The notes below the pieces were generated by a model. The model was not told the DNA's origin. It made no database searches and was given only the letters and a program-made list of their open reading frames with translations. From a bacterium (GTDB lineage: Bacteria > Hinthialibacterota > Hinthialibacteria > H5-UNCL2): 64,000 nucleotides of DNA. Position 1 is the stretch's first letter, and every line of letters begins with the position of its first letter. Location: positions 1-64,000 of the forward strand of contig JABTUV010000005.1 in the NCBI GenBank assembly GCA_015075175.1, given 5' to 3'. Below, one piece after another: positions 20,914 through 28,650 of the stretch. The position numbers and the translations under genes were made by a program.

Positions 20914-21474
20914 CTAGCGCAAGAACGCGAACGGCGACGTGGTCAGATCGACCACGGTCGAGGCGCGGCCCGAGCCCCACCGGCCGGCATCTAGGAGGAG
21001 GTCCACGCCGTCTAGGAGCTCACCGGCCAGCCGGCCCGCCGAGTTCGTGTCCGGTTTGCCGGATGGATTGGCGCTGGTGGAAGCCAGGGGACGTCCGAGT
21101 TCGGCGATTAATTCAAGAATTAGAGGGCAATCAGGCATGCGCAAGCCGAGCTTGACGCCGTCCTTGCCCGTAAGCAGGACGGTCGTGGCGCCGGGCCAAT
21201 GCTGGGAGAGATAATCTCGTTGCTCGCGATTCGGTTCGACCTCCAGCTGTGCGAGCCGCGCCATCGAGTCAACAAGATACGGGAGCGGCTTGTCGTGCGG
21301 GCGCTTCTTGAGAGTGTAAATCCGGTCGATCGCCTTGGGATGATCCGGATGCGCCAATAGTCCGTACACCGTGTCCGTCGGCGCGACGACGAGTCCGCTT
21401 TTGGAAAGCACCGCGAGGGCTTCGGCCAAAACGGCCGCATCGGGACGGGCCGGATCACAGCGCACCCGACGCAT
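20914..21474 (-). CDS. tsaC: threonylcarbamoyl-AMP synthase (Sua5/YciO/YrdC family)
   Basis: A 186-residue YrdC-fold enzyme, probably making threonylcarbamoyl-AMP for the t6A modification of tRNA. Motifs are VVAPTDTVYGLLAHPDHPKAIDRIYTLKKRP (the KRP/TDTVYGL nucleotide-carbonate site) and STSANPSGKPD near the C-terminus. Short YciO-type homologues of less certain function look similar, so tsaC is likely but not proven. It ends 2 bases before parB's stop side and shares its direction, so it may belong to the parAB operon. Confidence 0.88.
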   Translation of the reverse strand: MRRVRCDPARPDAAVLAEALAVLSKSGLVVAPTDTVYGLLAHPDHPKAIDRIYTLKKRPHDKPLPYLVDSMARLAQLEVEPNREQRDYLSQHWPGATTVLLTGKDGVKLGLRMPDCPLILELIAELGRPLASTSANPSGKPDTNSAGRLAGELLDGVDLLLDAGRWGSGRASTVVDLTTSPFAFLR

Positions 21475-21476
21475 GT

Positions 21477-22379
21477 TTAAACTCCGCCGAATCTTACACC
21501 CAAAATTCCAAGGATGCGCTCGAGATCCTGGTCCTGGTAAAACTCGATTTCGATCTTCCCCTTGCCGCCCCGCGGAGGCAGGATCGTCACCTTGGTTCCC
21601 AGTCGAGTGCGCAGTTGGCGTTCCATGTCGCGTAGGTGCGGGTCGGGCGCCACGGGGATTTTGGCCTTCGCCTTGGGCTTCGGCGCGGTCTCGTTGCGGA
21701 CCGTCTTGGCCAGCGACTCCGCCTCGCGCACGGAGAGACCCTTCTGCAGGATGATGTCGAGCGTGGTCAGTTGTAGGCGCGCGTCGCCCATCGCCAGGAG
21801 GGCGCGGGCGTGGCCCGCATCGATCAGGTTGTCGGCCAGCGCCTCCTGAACCGGTTCGGGTAGCGTCAAGAGGCGCAGGGCGTTGGCGATGGTCGCGCGC
21901 GCCTTGCCGACGCGGGCCGCGACGTCCTCCTGGGTGTAGTTCATTTCTTCCATAAGTGATTGATATGCATGTGCTTCCTCAATTGGGTTGAGCGCGTCTC
22001 GCTGCAAGTTTTCGATCAGCGCCAGCTCCAACATCTCGCGCGTTTGCGCCTGCACTAGGCGCGCGGGCATCGCTGTAAGCCCGGCTTTGCGTGCCGCCGC
22101 CAGCCGGCGGTGGCCGGCGATAACCGTGTAACCGGGGCCGTCGTCCTTCTTGCGCACCAGGATCGGCTGCAGCACGCCGCGACTGCGTATGCTCTCGGTC
22201 AATTCCGCCAGCGTCTCCTCGTTCAGCGAGAAGCGCGGCTGGAAGGGATTCTCCTCCAGCTGCCCGATGGGGATCTCAAGGAGAGCAGGCGCAATCGGGG
22301 GAGGCGTCTCAAGCGCTCGGCTCCCCGGCGACTCCGGCATGAGGGCGCTGATTCCACGGCCCAAGGCGTTTCGTTTCAT
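21477..22379 (-). CDS. parB: chromosome partitioning protein ParB
   Basis: A 300-residue CTP-dependent clamp that loads at parS. It starts MKRNALGRGISALM. The N-terminal domain has ENPFQPR (43-49), and the C/phosphate motif reads GHRRLAA (89-95) where GERRxxA is usual. ENLQRDALNPIEEAHAYQSLM, then the helix-turn-helix YTQEDVAARVGKARATIANALRLL, recognise parS. The C-terminus (IEFYQDQDLERILGILG) is the dimerisation zipper. I use ATG 22379 (MKRNALGRGI is the family start); this overlaps parA's end by 71 bases. Two parS sites lie upstream of parA. Confidence 0.95.
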   Translation of the reverse strand: MKRNALGRGISALMPESPGSRALETPPPIAPALLEIPIGQLEENPFQPRFSLNEETLAELTESIRSRGVLQPILVRKKDDGPGYTVIAGHRRLAAARKAGLTAMPARLVQAQTREMLELALIENLQRDALNPIEEAHAYQSLMEEMNYTQEDVAARVGKARATIANALRLLTLPEPVQEALADNLIDAGHARALLAMGDARLQLTTLDIILQKGLSVREAESLAKTVRNETAPKPKAKAKIPVAPDPHLRDMERQLRTRLGTKVTILPPRGGKGKIEIEFYQDQDLERILGILGVRFGGV

Positions 22380-23190
22380 TGGAGATGACCTCCTGGCAAA
22401 GACTTCGATAGGCGGCCGCACCCTTGCTGGCCGGGTCGTAAACGGTTATGGGCTGGCCGAAGCTGGGCGCTTCGGACAGGCGAACGCCCCGCGGGATGGT
22501 CGCCTGGAAGACGCCATCTTTATAATATCCGCGGATTTCCTGCTCGACCTGCGTCGATAGGTTGGTCCGTGGATCGACCATCGTCAAGAGAATTCCCTCC
22601 AGTTCCAGGTCGGGGTTGTGGTGGGAGCGCACGTGGTTGTAGGTCAGATGGAGTTTCGTAAGCCCCTCGAGTGCGAAGAACTCGCACTGGACCGGAGCGA
22701 GCAACGTGTGGGCGGCGACCAAAGCATTGGCGGTCAGGATTCCCAGGGAAGGGGGGCAATCGATGAGTACGTAATGAAACATCGGTTCATCGGCAGGCGC
22801 GTAGAAGCCGGAGGCATCAAAAAAGCGGCGCAGGTAATAAGGGGCATCCGGGTCCTCCGCCAGGCCGCGCTCGACGCCCACGAGGTCGATGTTGGCCGGA
22901 ATGACGGAGAGATTGGGGACGGCGGTAGGCAGCACGATGTCGGAAATGGGCGGGGCGTTGTCGAAGACATCGAAGGCGGAGGGCCGGTTCACGTCCTGCG
23001 GCAATCCGAGGCCGGAGCTGGCGTTGCCTTGGGGGTCGAGGTCCACGAGCAGGGTACGCCGACCGGTTTCCGCCAAGCAAGCGGACAGATTGATCGCCGA
23101 CGTAGTCTTGCCGACCCCGCCCTTCTGGTTGGCGATGGCGATGATGCGCGGCAACCGAGGCTCCTCGCTTTTTTCTTGGTCCCAAGGCAT
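22309..23190 (-). CDS. parA: chromosome partitioning ATPase ParA/Soj
   Basis: A 293-residue deviant Walker ATPase that moves ParB-parS complexes on the nucleoid. It has the deviant Walker A KGGVGKTT (23-30), VDLDPQGNASSGLG, YVLIDCPPSLGILTANAL and a C-terminal SEAPSFGQPI. ATG 23190 is preferred; a TTG at 23247 in the same frame is possible but has no ribosome site. It precedes and overlaps parB. The operon reads leftward away from the two parS sites. Confidence 0.96.
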   Translation of the reverse strand: MPWDQEKSEEPRLPRIIAIANQKGGVGKTTSAINLSACLAETGRRTLLVDLDPQGNASSGLGLPQDVNRPSAFDVFDNAPPISDIVLPTAVPNLSVIPANIDLVGVERGLAEDPDAPYYLRRFFDASGFYAPADEPMFHYVLIDCPPSLGILTANALVAAHTLLAPVQCEFFALEGLTKLHLTYNHVRSHHNPDLELEGILLTMVDPRTNLSTQVEQEIRGYYKDGVFQATIPRGVRLSEAPSFGQPITVYDPASKGAAAYRSLCQEVISNETKRLGPWNQRPHAGVAGEPSA

Positions 23191-23250
23191 CGATGAGGCT
23201 CGACGTCGGTGCAACTTGCCAAAGGCCGAGAGGTTTTTCAAGGGCAAAAA

Positions 23251-23266
23251 TGTTTCACGTGAAACA
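23251..23266. other. parS site 1 (centromere-like ParB binding site)
   Basis: TGTTTCACGTGAAACA matches the universal bacterial parS 16-mer at all positions. It lies 61 bases upstream of the parA start, so ParB bound here could also repress parAB. Confidence 0.97.
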
Positions 23267-23440
23267 TTTTGGCAGGATCGAACTTAACAGCCTCATAAAT
23301 AATAAATTAAGCATGATTTTCGGATGGCGTTCTGGGGAACGACACGGCCATTCGGATCGCAAATGTTTCACGTGAAACATTTCGTGAAAAGCGGCTTAAG
23401 ATATTCATAAATATTGAATTACGCAATTGCGCGTCCCTGT
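23267..23440. other. AT-rich gap around the parS sites (origin candidate)
   Basis: Stretches such as CTCATAAATAATAAATTAAG (about 23291) and TTCATAAATATTGAATTACG (about 23404) are far more AT-rich than anything nearby. Together with two parS sites and the G/C strand-bias switch just upstream, this is the best candidate for an origin unwinding region. I found no consensus DnaA box inside it. Confidence 0.45.
23364..23379. other. parS site 2
   Basis: A second perfect TGTTTCACGTGAAACA, 113 bases from the first. Confidence 0.97.
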
Positions 23441-23532
23441 CTGCCATGCACCCGGGCATGGAAGTTGCGGCGGACACCGCAGCTCCCGTGGAATCGAGCG
23501 GTCACATCGGGTGAGCTGTTATGTCGATTGAG

Positions 23533-23680
23533 CTGTCATTTCGACCGGAGGAAGAAATCACTTCGACGGTACTGCGGGTCGAGTCTGAAGCAGGAGATTT
23601 CTCCCTTCGGTCGAAATGACAATCCGCCGACGTCGAAATGACAGTGCGCTTCGGTCGAAAAGACCGTGCCCTGCGGTCGA
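23533..23680. repeat. TGTCATTTCGACCG inverted repeat, copy 2, with 3' expansion
   Basis: Left arm CTGTCATTTCGACCGGAGGA begins at 23533; the right arm GATTTCTCCCTTCGGTCGAA ends near 23621. It is followed by decayed extra right ends (GTCGAAATGACAG, CGGTCGAAAAGACCG, CGGTCGAAAAGGCAG) to about 23688. No gene lies between the parS gap and 23727. Confidence 0.85.
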
Positions 23681-23727
23681 AAAGGCAGCGACAAGAGCCG
23701 GTCCAAGAGGGGCGGGAAGGCAGCCGA

Positions 23728-24015
23728 CTAATATTCTGAAGTCCCCATGATTGCAGGCTTTACCTTGGTCTGCTTCTTGATTTCCCGCTTGCTGACCTCG
23801 GGAGGCGCATCCGCGCGCAGGTCCTCTTCGGTCATGCCCTGTCGCTTGGCGTAATCGGGTGGGTTGCCCGCCAGGAGGCGCGAGGGCGCCGACAGGACGC
23901 GAACCATTCCACTACCGGCCTTCTTCGCACCCGAGCCTGCCTGGCGCGCGCCCTCGCAGGCGATCAAGCTGAGGGCCAAGGCCAAGGGCAAAGCTAGGCG
24001 GACATACCGGGTCAT
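23728..24015 (-). CDS. small lipoprotein of unknown function
   Basis: A 95-residue lipoprotein. The signal peptide MTRYVRLALPLALALSLIAC ends in lipobox LIAC (Cys20). The mature part (EGARQAGSGAKKAGSGM...KREIKKQTKVKPAIMGTSEY) is small, basic and without a known domain. The open frame extends far upstream into the adjacent glycosyltransferase only because that gene is frameshifted; ATG 24015 is the natural start. It shares the glycosyltransferase's direction and begins 33 bases past that gene's end. Function unknown. Confidence 0.75.
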   Translation of the reverse strand: MTRYVRLALPLALALSLIACEGARQAGSGAKKAGSGMVRVLSAPSRLLAGNPPDYAKRQGMTEEDLRADAPPEVSKREIKKQTKVKPAIMGTSEY

Positions 24016-24047
24016 CGTCGCTACTCCCGAACGGGTAATCACGCGCA

Positions 24048-25199
24048 CTATAGGCAGTGCTCCCCGACGCTGCAAGGAGAATTCCGGTTGAGCCGCGCGC
24101 GACGTTGGTAAATCTGGACCGACTCCGCCACGTTGCGCTCGATGGTGTATTGTTCCGCCGTCCGGCGTGCCGCAGCACCCATCGCGGGGGTCTCGCCCCG
24201 GCAGTTCGCCCAAGAGCGGACCATGGCGTCCGTGGCGTGAGAGAGCGGTACAATCCAGCCGTTCACGTCTTCCCTGACTACCTCGGCCGCGCCGTTTGCG
24301 TCCGTGGTGAGCACGGGAATCCCGCTGGCCATCGCTTCCAAGACCACGTTGGAGGGCGTCGTAGCGCGTGGGAAAGAGGAGAAGGTCGCTGGCGGCATAG
24401 AGGGTGGGCATGTCCGACGAGATCCCAATCGGCAGGATGCCGTCTTCTCGCATGGAGAGGCTCGCGGCCGCCTTGCCGACGACGACCAGGCGCAGCCCAT
24501 CGCGGACAGCCGGCGGCAACCGCTGCCACGCGGTCAGGGCGAGGTCGAGGCCCTTGCGCCGGGCGTCGTGACCGACGAAGAGGAGCAGCCGCTGCGACTC
24601 GGATATCCCCAGCGCTCGACGCACCTTACGGCGCGCCTCCGGCCTCCGGTCGGGATGGAAGAGGCGACCGTCGACGCCGTTATAGACGACGGTGCAACGG
24701 TCGACGACGGCTGGGTAGAATTGCTCCAGTTCTCTTTGCACCAGCCTGGAATTGCAGATGATGTGCGGCCCGGCGGGATCCCCGTAAATGCGGTCTTCGA
24801 TCGCAAGGATTTCCCGATGAAGGGGATGAAGGGCCGCCCAGAGAGGACGCTCCCGCCCCCACTTGTGGGCGAGCCAAGCCCGATGGCAGCCGCCGCCGGC
24901 GCGATACACGTCCTGCCCCAACGTCTTGCCAAATCCGACTACGACGTCGCAATCGTCCTTCGTGACGAAGGATGCGCTGGGCATTGCGGCAGAAGCTGCG
25001 GACCGCCAGGAAAGACGGACGGAGAGCCAGGGCACGCGGCGGAAACTTATCCCCGGCGGCACTTCGACGGACCACTCGGCGGTGTAGACCGTAAGCTCGT
25101 GCCCCGCGGCGACGAGGCCTTCAGCCAAAGTCCAGACGTAGCGTTCGGAACCGCCGCCCTCGGGAAGGAACGTCTTGACGACCAGCGCGATTTTGGCAT
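24048..25199 (-). CDS. family 4 glycosyltransferase, frameshifted
   Basis: A GT-B glycosyltransferase, probably for lipopolysaccharide core or surface glycan. The N-terminal half (KIALVVKTFLPEGGGSERYVWTLAEGL, DVYRAGGGCHRAWLAHKW, VYNGVDGRLFHPDRR, LLLFVGHDARRKGLDLAL) runs in one frame. At about 24357 the frame breaks after LLFPTRYDA. The donor-site part NVVLEAMASGIPVLTTDANGAAEVV continues in another frame to 24048. The start is also unclear: an ATG at 25199 is one base out of frame with KIALVV. AGGGCHRAW is the WaaG-like heptose glucosyltransferase pattern, which hints at LPS-core synthesis. Two single-base errors, or true decay, would explain it. Confidence 0.75.
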
Positions 25200-25253
25200 A
25201 GCGGGCGCATTGTGCGGAAGGGCGTTTCTCCCAGGGAAAAATGCGGGCGGACC

Positions 25254-25360
25254 GTCTGTCATTTCGACCGCAGGAGAAATTTTGTTTGCCCTGCGGACTT
25301 CCCGACCGAGGAAGATTTCTCCTGCGGTCGAAATGACAGGGCGGTCGAAATGACAGACTC
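25254..25360. repeat. TGTCATTTCGACCG inverted repeat, copy 3, with 3' expansion
   Basis: Left arm CTGTCATTTCGACCGCAGGA at about 25255; right arm AGATTTCTCCTGCGGTCGAA ends at 25338. It is followed by one extra right end, GGCGGTCGAAATGACAG (to 25357). Confidence 0.85.
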
Positions 25361-25366
25361 GAGACG

Positions 25367-25620
25367 ATGCAGGCAGACAGGCTGAAGCCGGACTCCGGGG
25401 AGCGCGCGATGCAGGTAGACAGGCTGGCCTGGACCCGGGGAGGGCGCGCGCGGCGCAGGCAGACAGGCTGAAGCCTGGACTCCGGGGAGGACGCGGCGCA
25501 GGCAGACCAGGCTGAAGCCTGGACCGGGGAGGGCGCGATGCAGGCAGACAGGCTGAAAGCTGGACTCCGGGAGCGCGCGCGCGCAGGCAGACAGGCTGAA
25601 GCCTGGACTGGGGGAGGAGT
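25367..25620. repeat. tandem array, six units of 41-45 bp, CAGGCTGAAGCCTGGACTCC core
   Basis: Units begin at about 25367, 25409, 25454, 25497, 25538 and 25582. Each reads GCAGGCAGACAGGCTGAAGC then CTGGACTCCGGGGAG and a GCGC-rich tail. The core is the same hairpin as the dispersed CTTCAG units at 16685, 20727 and 62620, here amplified. There is no gene in 25200-25895. Confidence 0.9.
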
Positions 25621-25788
25621 GGAATCCGGCAAATGGGCTCGTCGCGGAATTGCCGGCACTGGTTGTTCTTGTCATGCGGAGCTTGCACGCGGCGTCTGCA
25701 ATGCTAGGCTGTCCGCCGCTGGGTGCACGATACATGGGTGTGGGCTGAAGCTAGCGCGTTTCAAGAAAAGTTGTAGCGACCCGGTCGT

Positions 25789-25840
25789 CCTCTCGATACG
25801 CCGGAGTACCGGCTACTGGAGGACTCGGGTTCAGGTTTCT
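25789..25840. repeat. CTCTCGATACGCC / GGACTCGG hairpin repeat
   Basis: CTCTCGATACGCCGGAGTAC then CGGCTACTGGAGGACTCGGG, 56 bases before the next gene's start. It can form a stem TCTCGA...GAGGA around GCCGG/CCGGC. Confidence 0.75.
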
Positions 25841-25895
25841 CGCAGTACTTTTTGGGGAACGGCACTGGGAAGACGATGGAAACGAGGGACGATAC

Positions 25896-27905
25896 ATGAA
25901 GGCGCTGCGTGAACTCCTCTGCGTCGCCACGATGCTTGCCGTTGTCGGCGGCGATGCGGGGGCGACGCTCAGTTACGACGTGTCCATCGCCAGCGCTTCT
26001 CCGCCCATCATGCAGGTCGACTTGCGCTATGCGCCGACTCAGGACGCGAGCGGGCCGCTGGAATTGGTTTTTCCCAGAAGCCCCGGCACGCGGGGCCGCA
26101 TGTTGTCGCCTTACTGCATGGTCGTGGCGGCGACCGGACCCGCGGGGGAACCGCTGGACGCGACGCTGGCCTACGAGATCGACGGCGTCCGGATTTACGC
26201 GCCTCAAACTCCCTTGACACTCTCGTATTCGGTCCTGCTCGTGCACGGCCTGTCGCCGTATAGCGGGATGAGTCCGGCGGAGTCGGCCGTGCTCACCGCT
26301 TCCGGGGGGGTGTTTCCGCCGCGCGTGTTATTGATGCTGCCCGCGGGGACGGAAAACCCTCCCATCGCGCTGCGGGTACACGCACCGCGGGGATGGAACG
26401 TGGTCGCGCCGTGGGAAATGAAGCGAACCGGTGGGGCTTACGAGACCATGCTCTCCTACCGGGACGCGATCGATTCGTTTTTCTACATCGGAGCGGAGAC
26501 GGGCGTCACTTCGCGGCTGGGGCGAGGGGAGTTGACGGTCGTCGCGCCGGCGGACCTGCCCGCGGCCTCGGGGGAAGAGCTGCAATCCTGGACGCGGCGA
26601 ATGATGGAGGGGCTGGAGCGGGCGTTCGGGCGGGCGCCGGCGTCGCGGATACTGGTTTGTTTGTCGGCGCCGCCGGTAGCCACGGGGCTGTACACGGCGG
26701 CCCGGCGGGATTCGGCGCATCTGGTGCTTCCGCCGCTGGATTCGCGGGCGGCGGCGTCGCGGCCCCAGCTCTTGCGGGGCATGGCGCGTGGCCTCGTGCA
26801 CCTCTGGGTCGGGGGCATGTCGGCGATGCCTGCGGACGCCACGCTCTTCTACTTCGAGAGCGGGCTGGCGGAGTACACGGCTACGCGCTGCCTGGCGCGC
26901 GCCGGTCTCCTGTCGGAGGAGGAGTTCCTCGACTATCTCAACGCCATGCTGGAGGAGTATCTGAACAATCCGCTGGCGTGGGACGTGCCGCCGTTGGAGG
27001 GAGCACGTACCCCCGAGCTGGCGGACGCTCCCGAGGCGTTGAAGCAGCTGGCCAATCTCTTGGCGCACAACGCCGGCAACCTGGCCGGCTTTCTCCTGGA
27101 GGAGGGGTTGCTCTCCAGCAGCGGGCACGACCGCGACCTGGACGCCTTCTGGGCCATGCATTTGTCGAAGTTCGGGCGGCAGGCGACGTATGGACGGGAG
27201 GAATATCTGGCGTTGTGGGGTGAGCTGTCGCCCAAAGTAGACCTGTTGGCGCCGCTGGCGCAGGCGCCGCTGCCGGTGGAGCCGAGTTTTCTCCGAGCGG
27301 GGGTGCGGGTCGTGGCCAGCACGTTGGATGAGCCGTTCATGGGGGCGTGGTTCGACTCGCGCTCGGCGACGGCGGAGGTGAAGGCGGTGATGCCCGGGCC
27401 GGCGCGACGCGCCGGCCTGTCGCGCGGAGACGTGATCGTGCGCGTGCGCGCCATGAATATCCCCGACGCCAACGTGCTCTTTTTCCAGTTGGAAAACGCC
27501 CGCCCGGGCGAGGTGTTGCCCATGCGCATCCGCCGTCCCGATGGGGAGGAGCGCGAGATTCAACTACAGCTGGAAGCGCGCACGATTCGCACGCTGGAGA
27601 AGGTCGAGCGGCCGACGGCCGAGCAGGCGAGGTTGTGGCGGGCGCTGGTCAGCAGGTCGGGTGCGCACCGCGCACCGCCCCCGCGCCGGAGTGGTGCGCG
27701 GTGCGCACCCTACGAGAGTTCCAACGGGGGTGGAGTGGTGGTGCGGTGCGCACCTACGAGTTCCAACGGGGTGGAGTGGTGCGCGGTGCGCACCCTACGA
27801 GAGGCCCAACCCGCTCTTCTCGATGGATTGCAGGGGCGTCGCGCACCAGGGCGACGAGAGCCGGGCAGTTCCATCCCCAGTTCAACGGCGCCGCGGGCGA
27901 CGTGA
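25896..27905 (+). CDS. M61-peptidase-like exported protein with PDZ domain, zinc site lost
   Basis: A 669-residue exported protein with a signal peptide at about 1-24 (ATMLAVVGGDAGA). The N-terminal beta domain and the middle part follow glycyl aminopeptidase (M61) architecture, ending in a PDZ domain at about 485-560 (MPGPARRAGLSRGDVIVRVRA). The expected zinc motif HExxH reads RGLVH (in MARGLVHLWVGG), so catalysis is unlikely; the later FYFESGLAEY matches the M61 helix. The last ~85 residues come from translated GTGCGCACC repeats, so the natural end was probably near 27650. ATG 25896 follows GAGGGA. Role unknown; a binding or scaffolding pseudoenzyme fits. Confidence 0.7.
   Translation: MKALRELLCVATMLAVVGGDAGATLSYDVSIASASPPIMQVDLRYAPTQDASGPLELVFPRSPGTRGRMLSPYCMVVAATGPAGEPLDATLAYEIDGVRIYAPQTPLTLSYSVLLVHGLSPYSGMSPAESAVLTASGGVFPPRVLLMLPAGTENPPIALRVHAPRGWNVVAPWEMKRTGGAYETMLSYRDAIDSFFYIGAETGVTSRLGRGELTVVAPADLPAASGEELQSWTRRMMEGLERAFGRAPASRILVCLSAPPVATGLYTAARRDSAHLVLPPLDSRAAASRPQLLRGMARGLVHLWVGGMSAMPADATLFYFESGLAEYTATRCLARAGLLSEEEFLDYLNAMLEEYLNNPLAWDVPPLEGARTPELADAPEALKQLANLLAHNAGNLAGFLLEEGLLSSSGHDRDLDAFWAMHLSKFGRQATYGREEYLALWGELSPKVDLLAPLAQAPLPVEPSFLRAGVRVVASTLDEPFMGAWFDSRSATAEVKAVMPGPARRAGLSRGDVIVRVRAMNIPDANVLFFQLENARPGEVLPMRIRRPDGEEREIQLQLEARTIRTLEKVERPTAEQARLWRALVSRSGAHRAPPPRRSGARCAPYESSNGGGVVVRCAPTSSNGVEWCAVRTLREAQPALLDGLQGRRAPGRREPGSSIPSSTAPRAT
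27655..27800. repeat. cluster of GTGCGCACCGCGCACC palindromes
   Basis: Alternating forward and reverse copies (GGTGCGCACCGCGCACC, then GGTGCGCGGTGCGCACCCTA three times) separated by GAGAGTTCCAACGGGG-like spacers. They are read through by the M61-like gene's frame. This is the same palindrome as 2841-3000. Confidence 0.85.
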
Positions 27906-28350
27906 CCTCGCGATCGACGGCGCGGGCGAAGGCCTTGTCCTTGAGTTCTTTTTCACCGAGCTCCACTCGAGGGTCCACGGATTGCGGCTTGGGCGCACCA
28001 AGGCGACCGCGACAAGGAAGCCGCATAGTTCGTCGACCGCGTAGAGCGCCTTGGCCATGGGGGTGGTGCGGGGGACGCCGGTGTGGTCGCCGTGGCCCAA
28101 AATGGCGGTAAGGAACCTCGTCCAGGCCCTTCGCGCAGGATTTCCACGCCGCGGAAGGGATGATCGGAGAGGTCGGGATAGCGCTCGTAGTCGAAGTCGT
28201 GCAGGAGGCCGCAGAGGCCCCAGCGTTCCGGGTCGCGCCGAGGCGCGCGGCCATTGCGCGCATGGCGGCCTCGACGGCATAGCCGTGCCGCCGCAGGTTG
28301 AGGGTCGGCGTGTATTCGTGCAAGAGATGCCAGGCTTCGTCGCGTGTCAT
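27882..28350 (-). pseudogene. HD-domain phosphohydrolase, several frame breaks
   Basis: It starts at ATG 28350 with [38 protein letters not shown]. At about 28226 the frame breaks, and the metal motif [16 protein letters not shown] is read in a second frame. Later pieces [32 protein letters not shown] and KDKAFARAVDREV are spread over further frames. The intact protein would be a ~180-residue HDIG-type hydrolase that binds metal through H...HD...D. Repeated single-base breaks suggest a pseudogene or local sequencing errors; I cannot tell which. Confidence 0.7.
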
Positions 28351-28460
28351 CTTGATCCTCCGTGTTGGAACGAGGGACAGGCGCTCCTGAGGTTTCGCCT
28401 CACCCATAGAGAACGAAGAACGAGGCGAGCTCTGAAGAGGGCCGCTCGCGTCCATGCCGT

Positions 28461-28650
28461 CCTCTCGATACGCGGCCCGTGGTTACGTCTCGCATCAATG
28501 CACGCAGGCTCGTCGGGCCGCTACTCGAGGACTCGGTTCTTCTTTTCTCGCAACCCTGTCGAAGTCTGTTCTGAGGAACAGGCGCCAATTCCCGAAGTCA
28601 CCTGGTCGCGTTGGACGAGGGACCTCAGCGGAATTGGTGACTGTCCCGGC
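28461..28650. repeat. composite repeat: CTCTCGATACG hairpin plus GGACAGGCGCC/GACTGTCCC unit
   Basis: CCTCTCGATACGCGGCC begins at 28461, and CTACTCGAGGACTCGG then TTCTTCTTTTCTCGC ends near 28550. The second part follows: GAACAGGCGCCAATTCCCG (28576) and AATTGGTGACTGTCCCGG (28632-28649). The same two-part order is seen at 49560-49815. Confidence 0.8.

Noticed and set aside
23267-23440. tRNA or small RNA in the AT-rich parS gap
   Set aside because: No cloverleaf or T-loop (GTTCGAATC-like) sequence could be found. I found no tRNA or rRNA gene anywhere in the window.
25367-25620. CRISPR or coding repeat protein
   Set aside because: Units are contiguous without unique spacers, of uneven length, and the frames through them shift from unit to unit.
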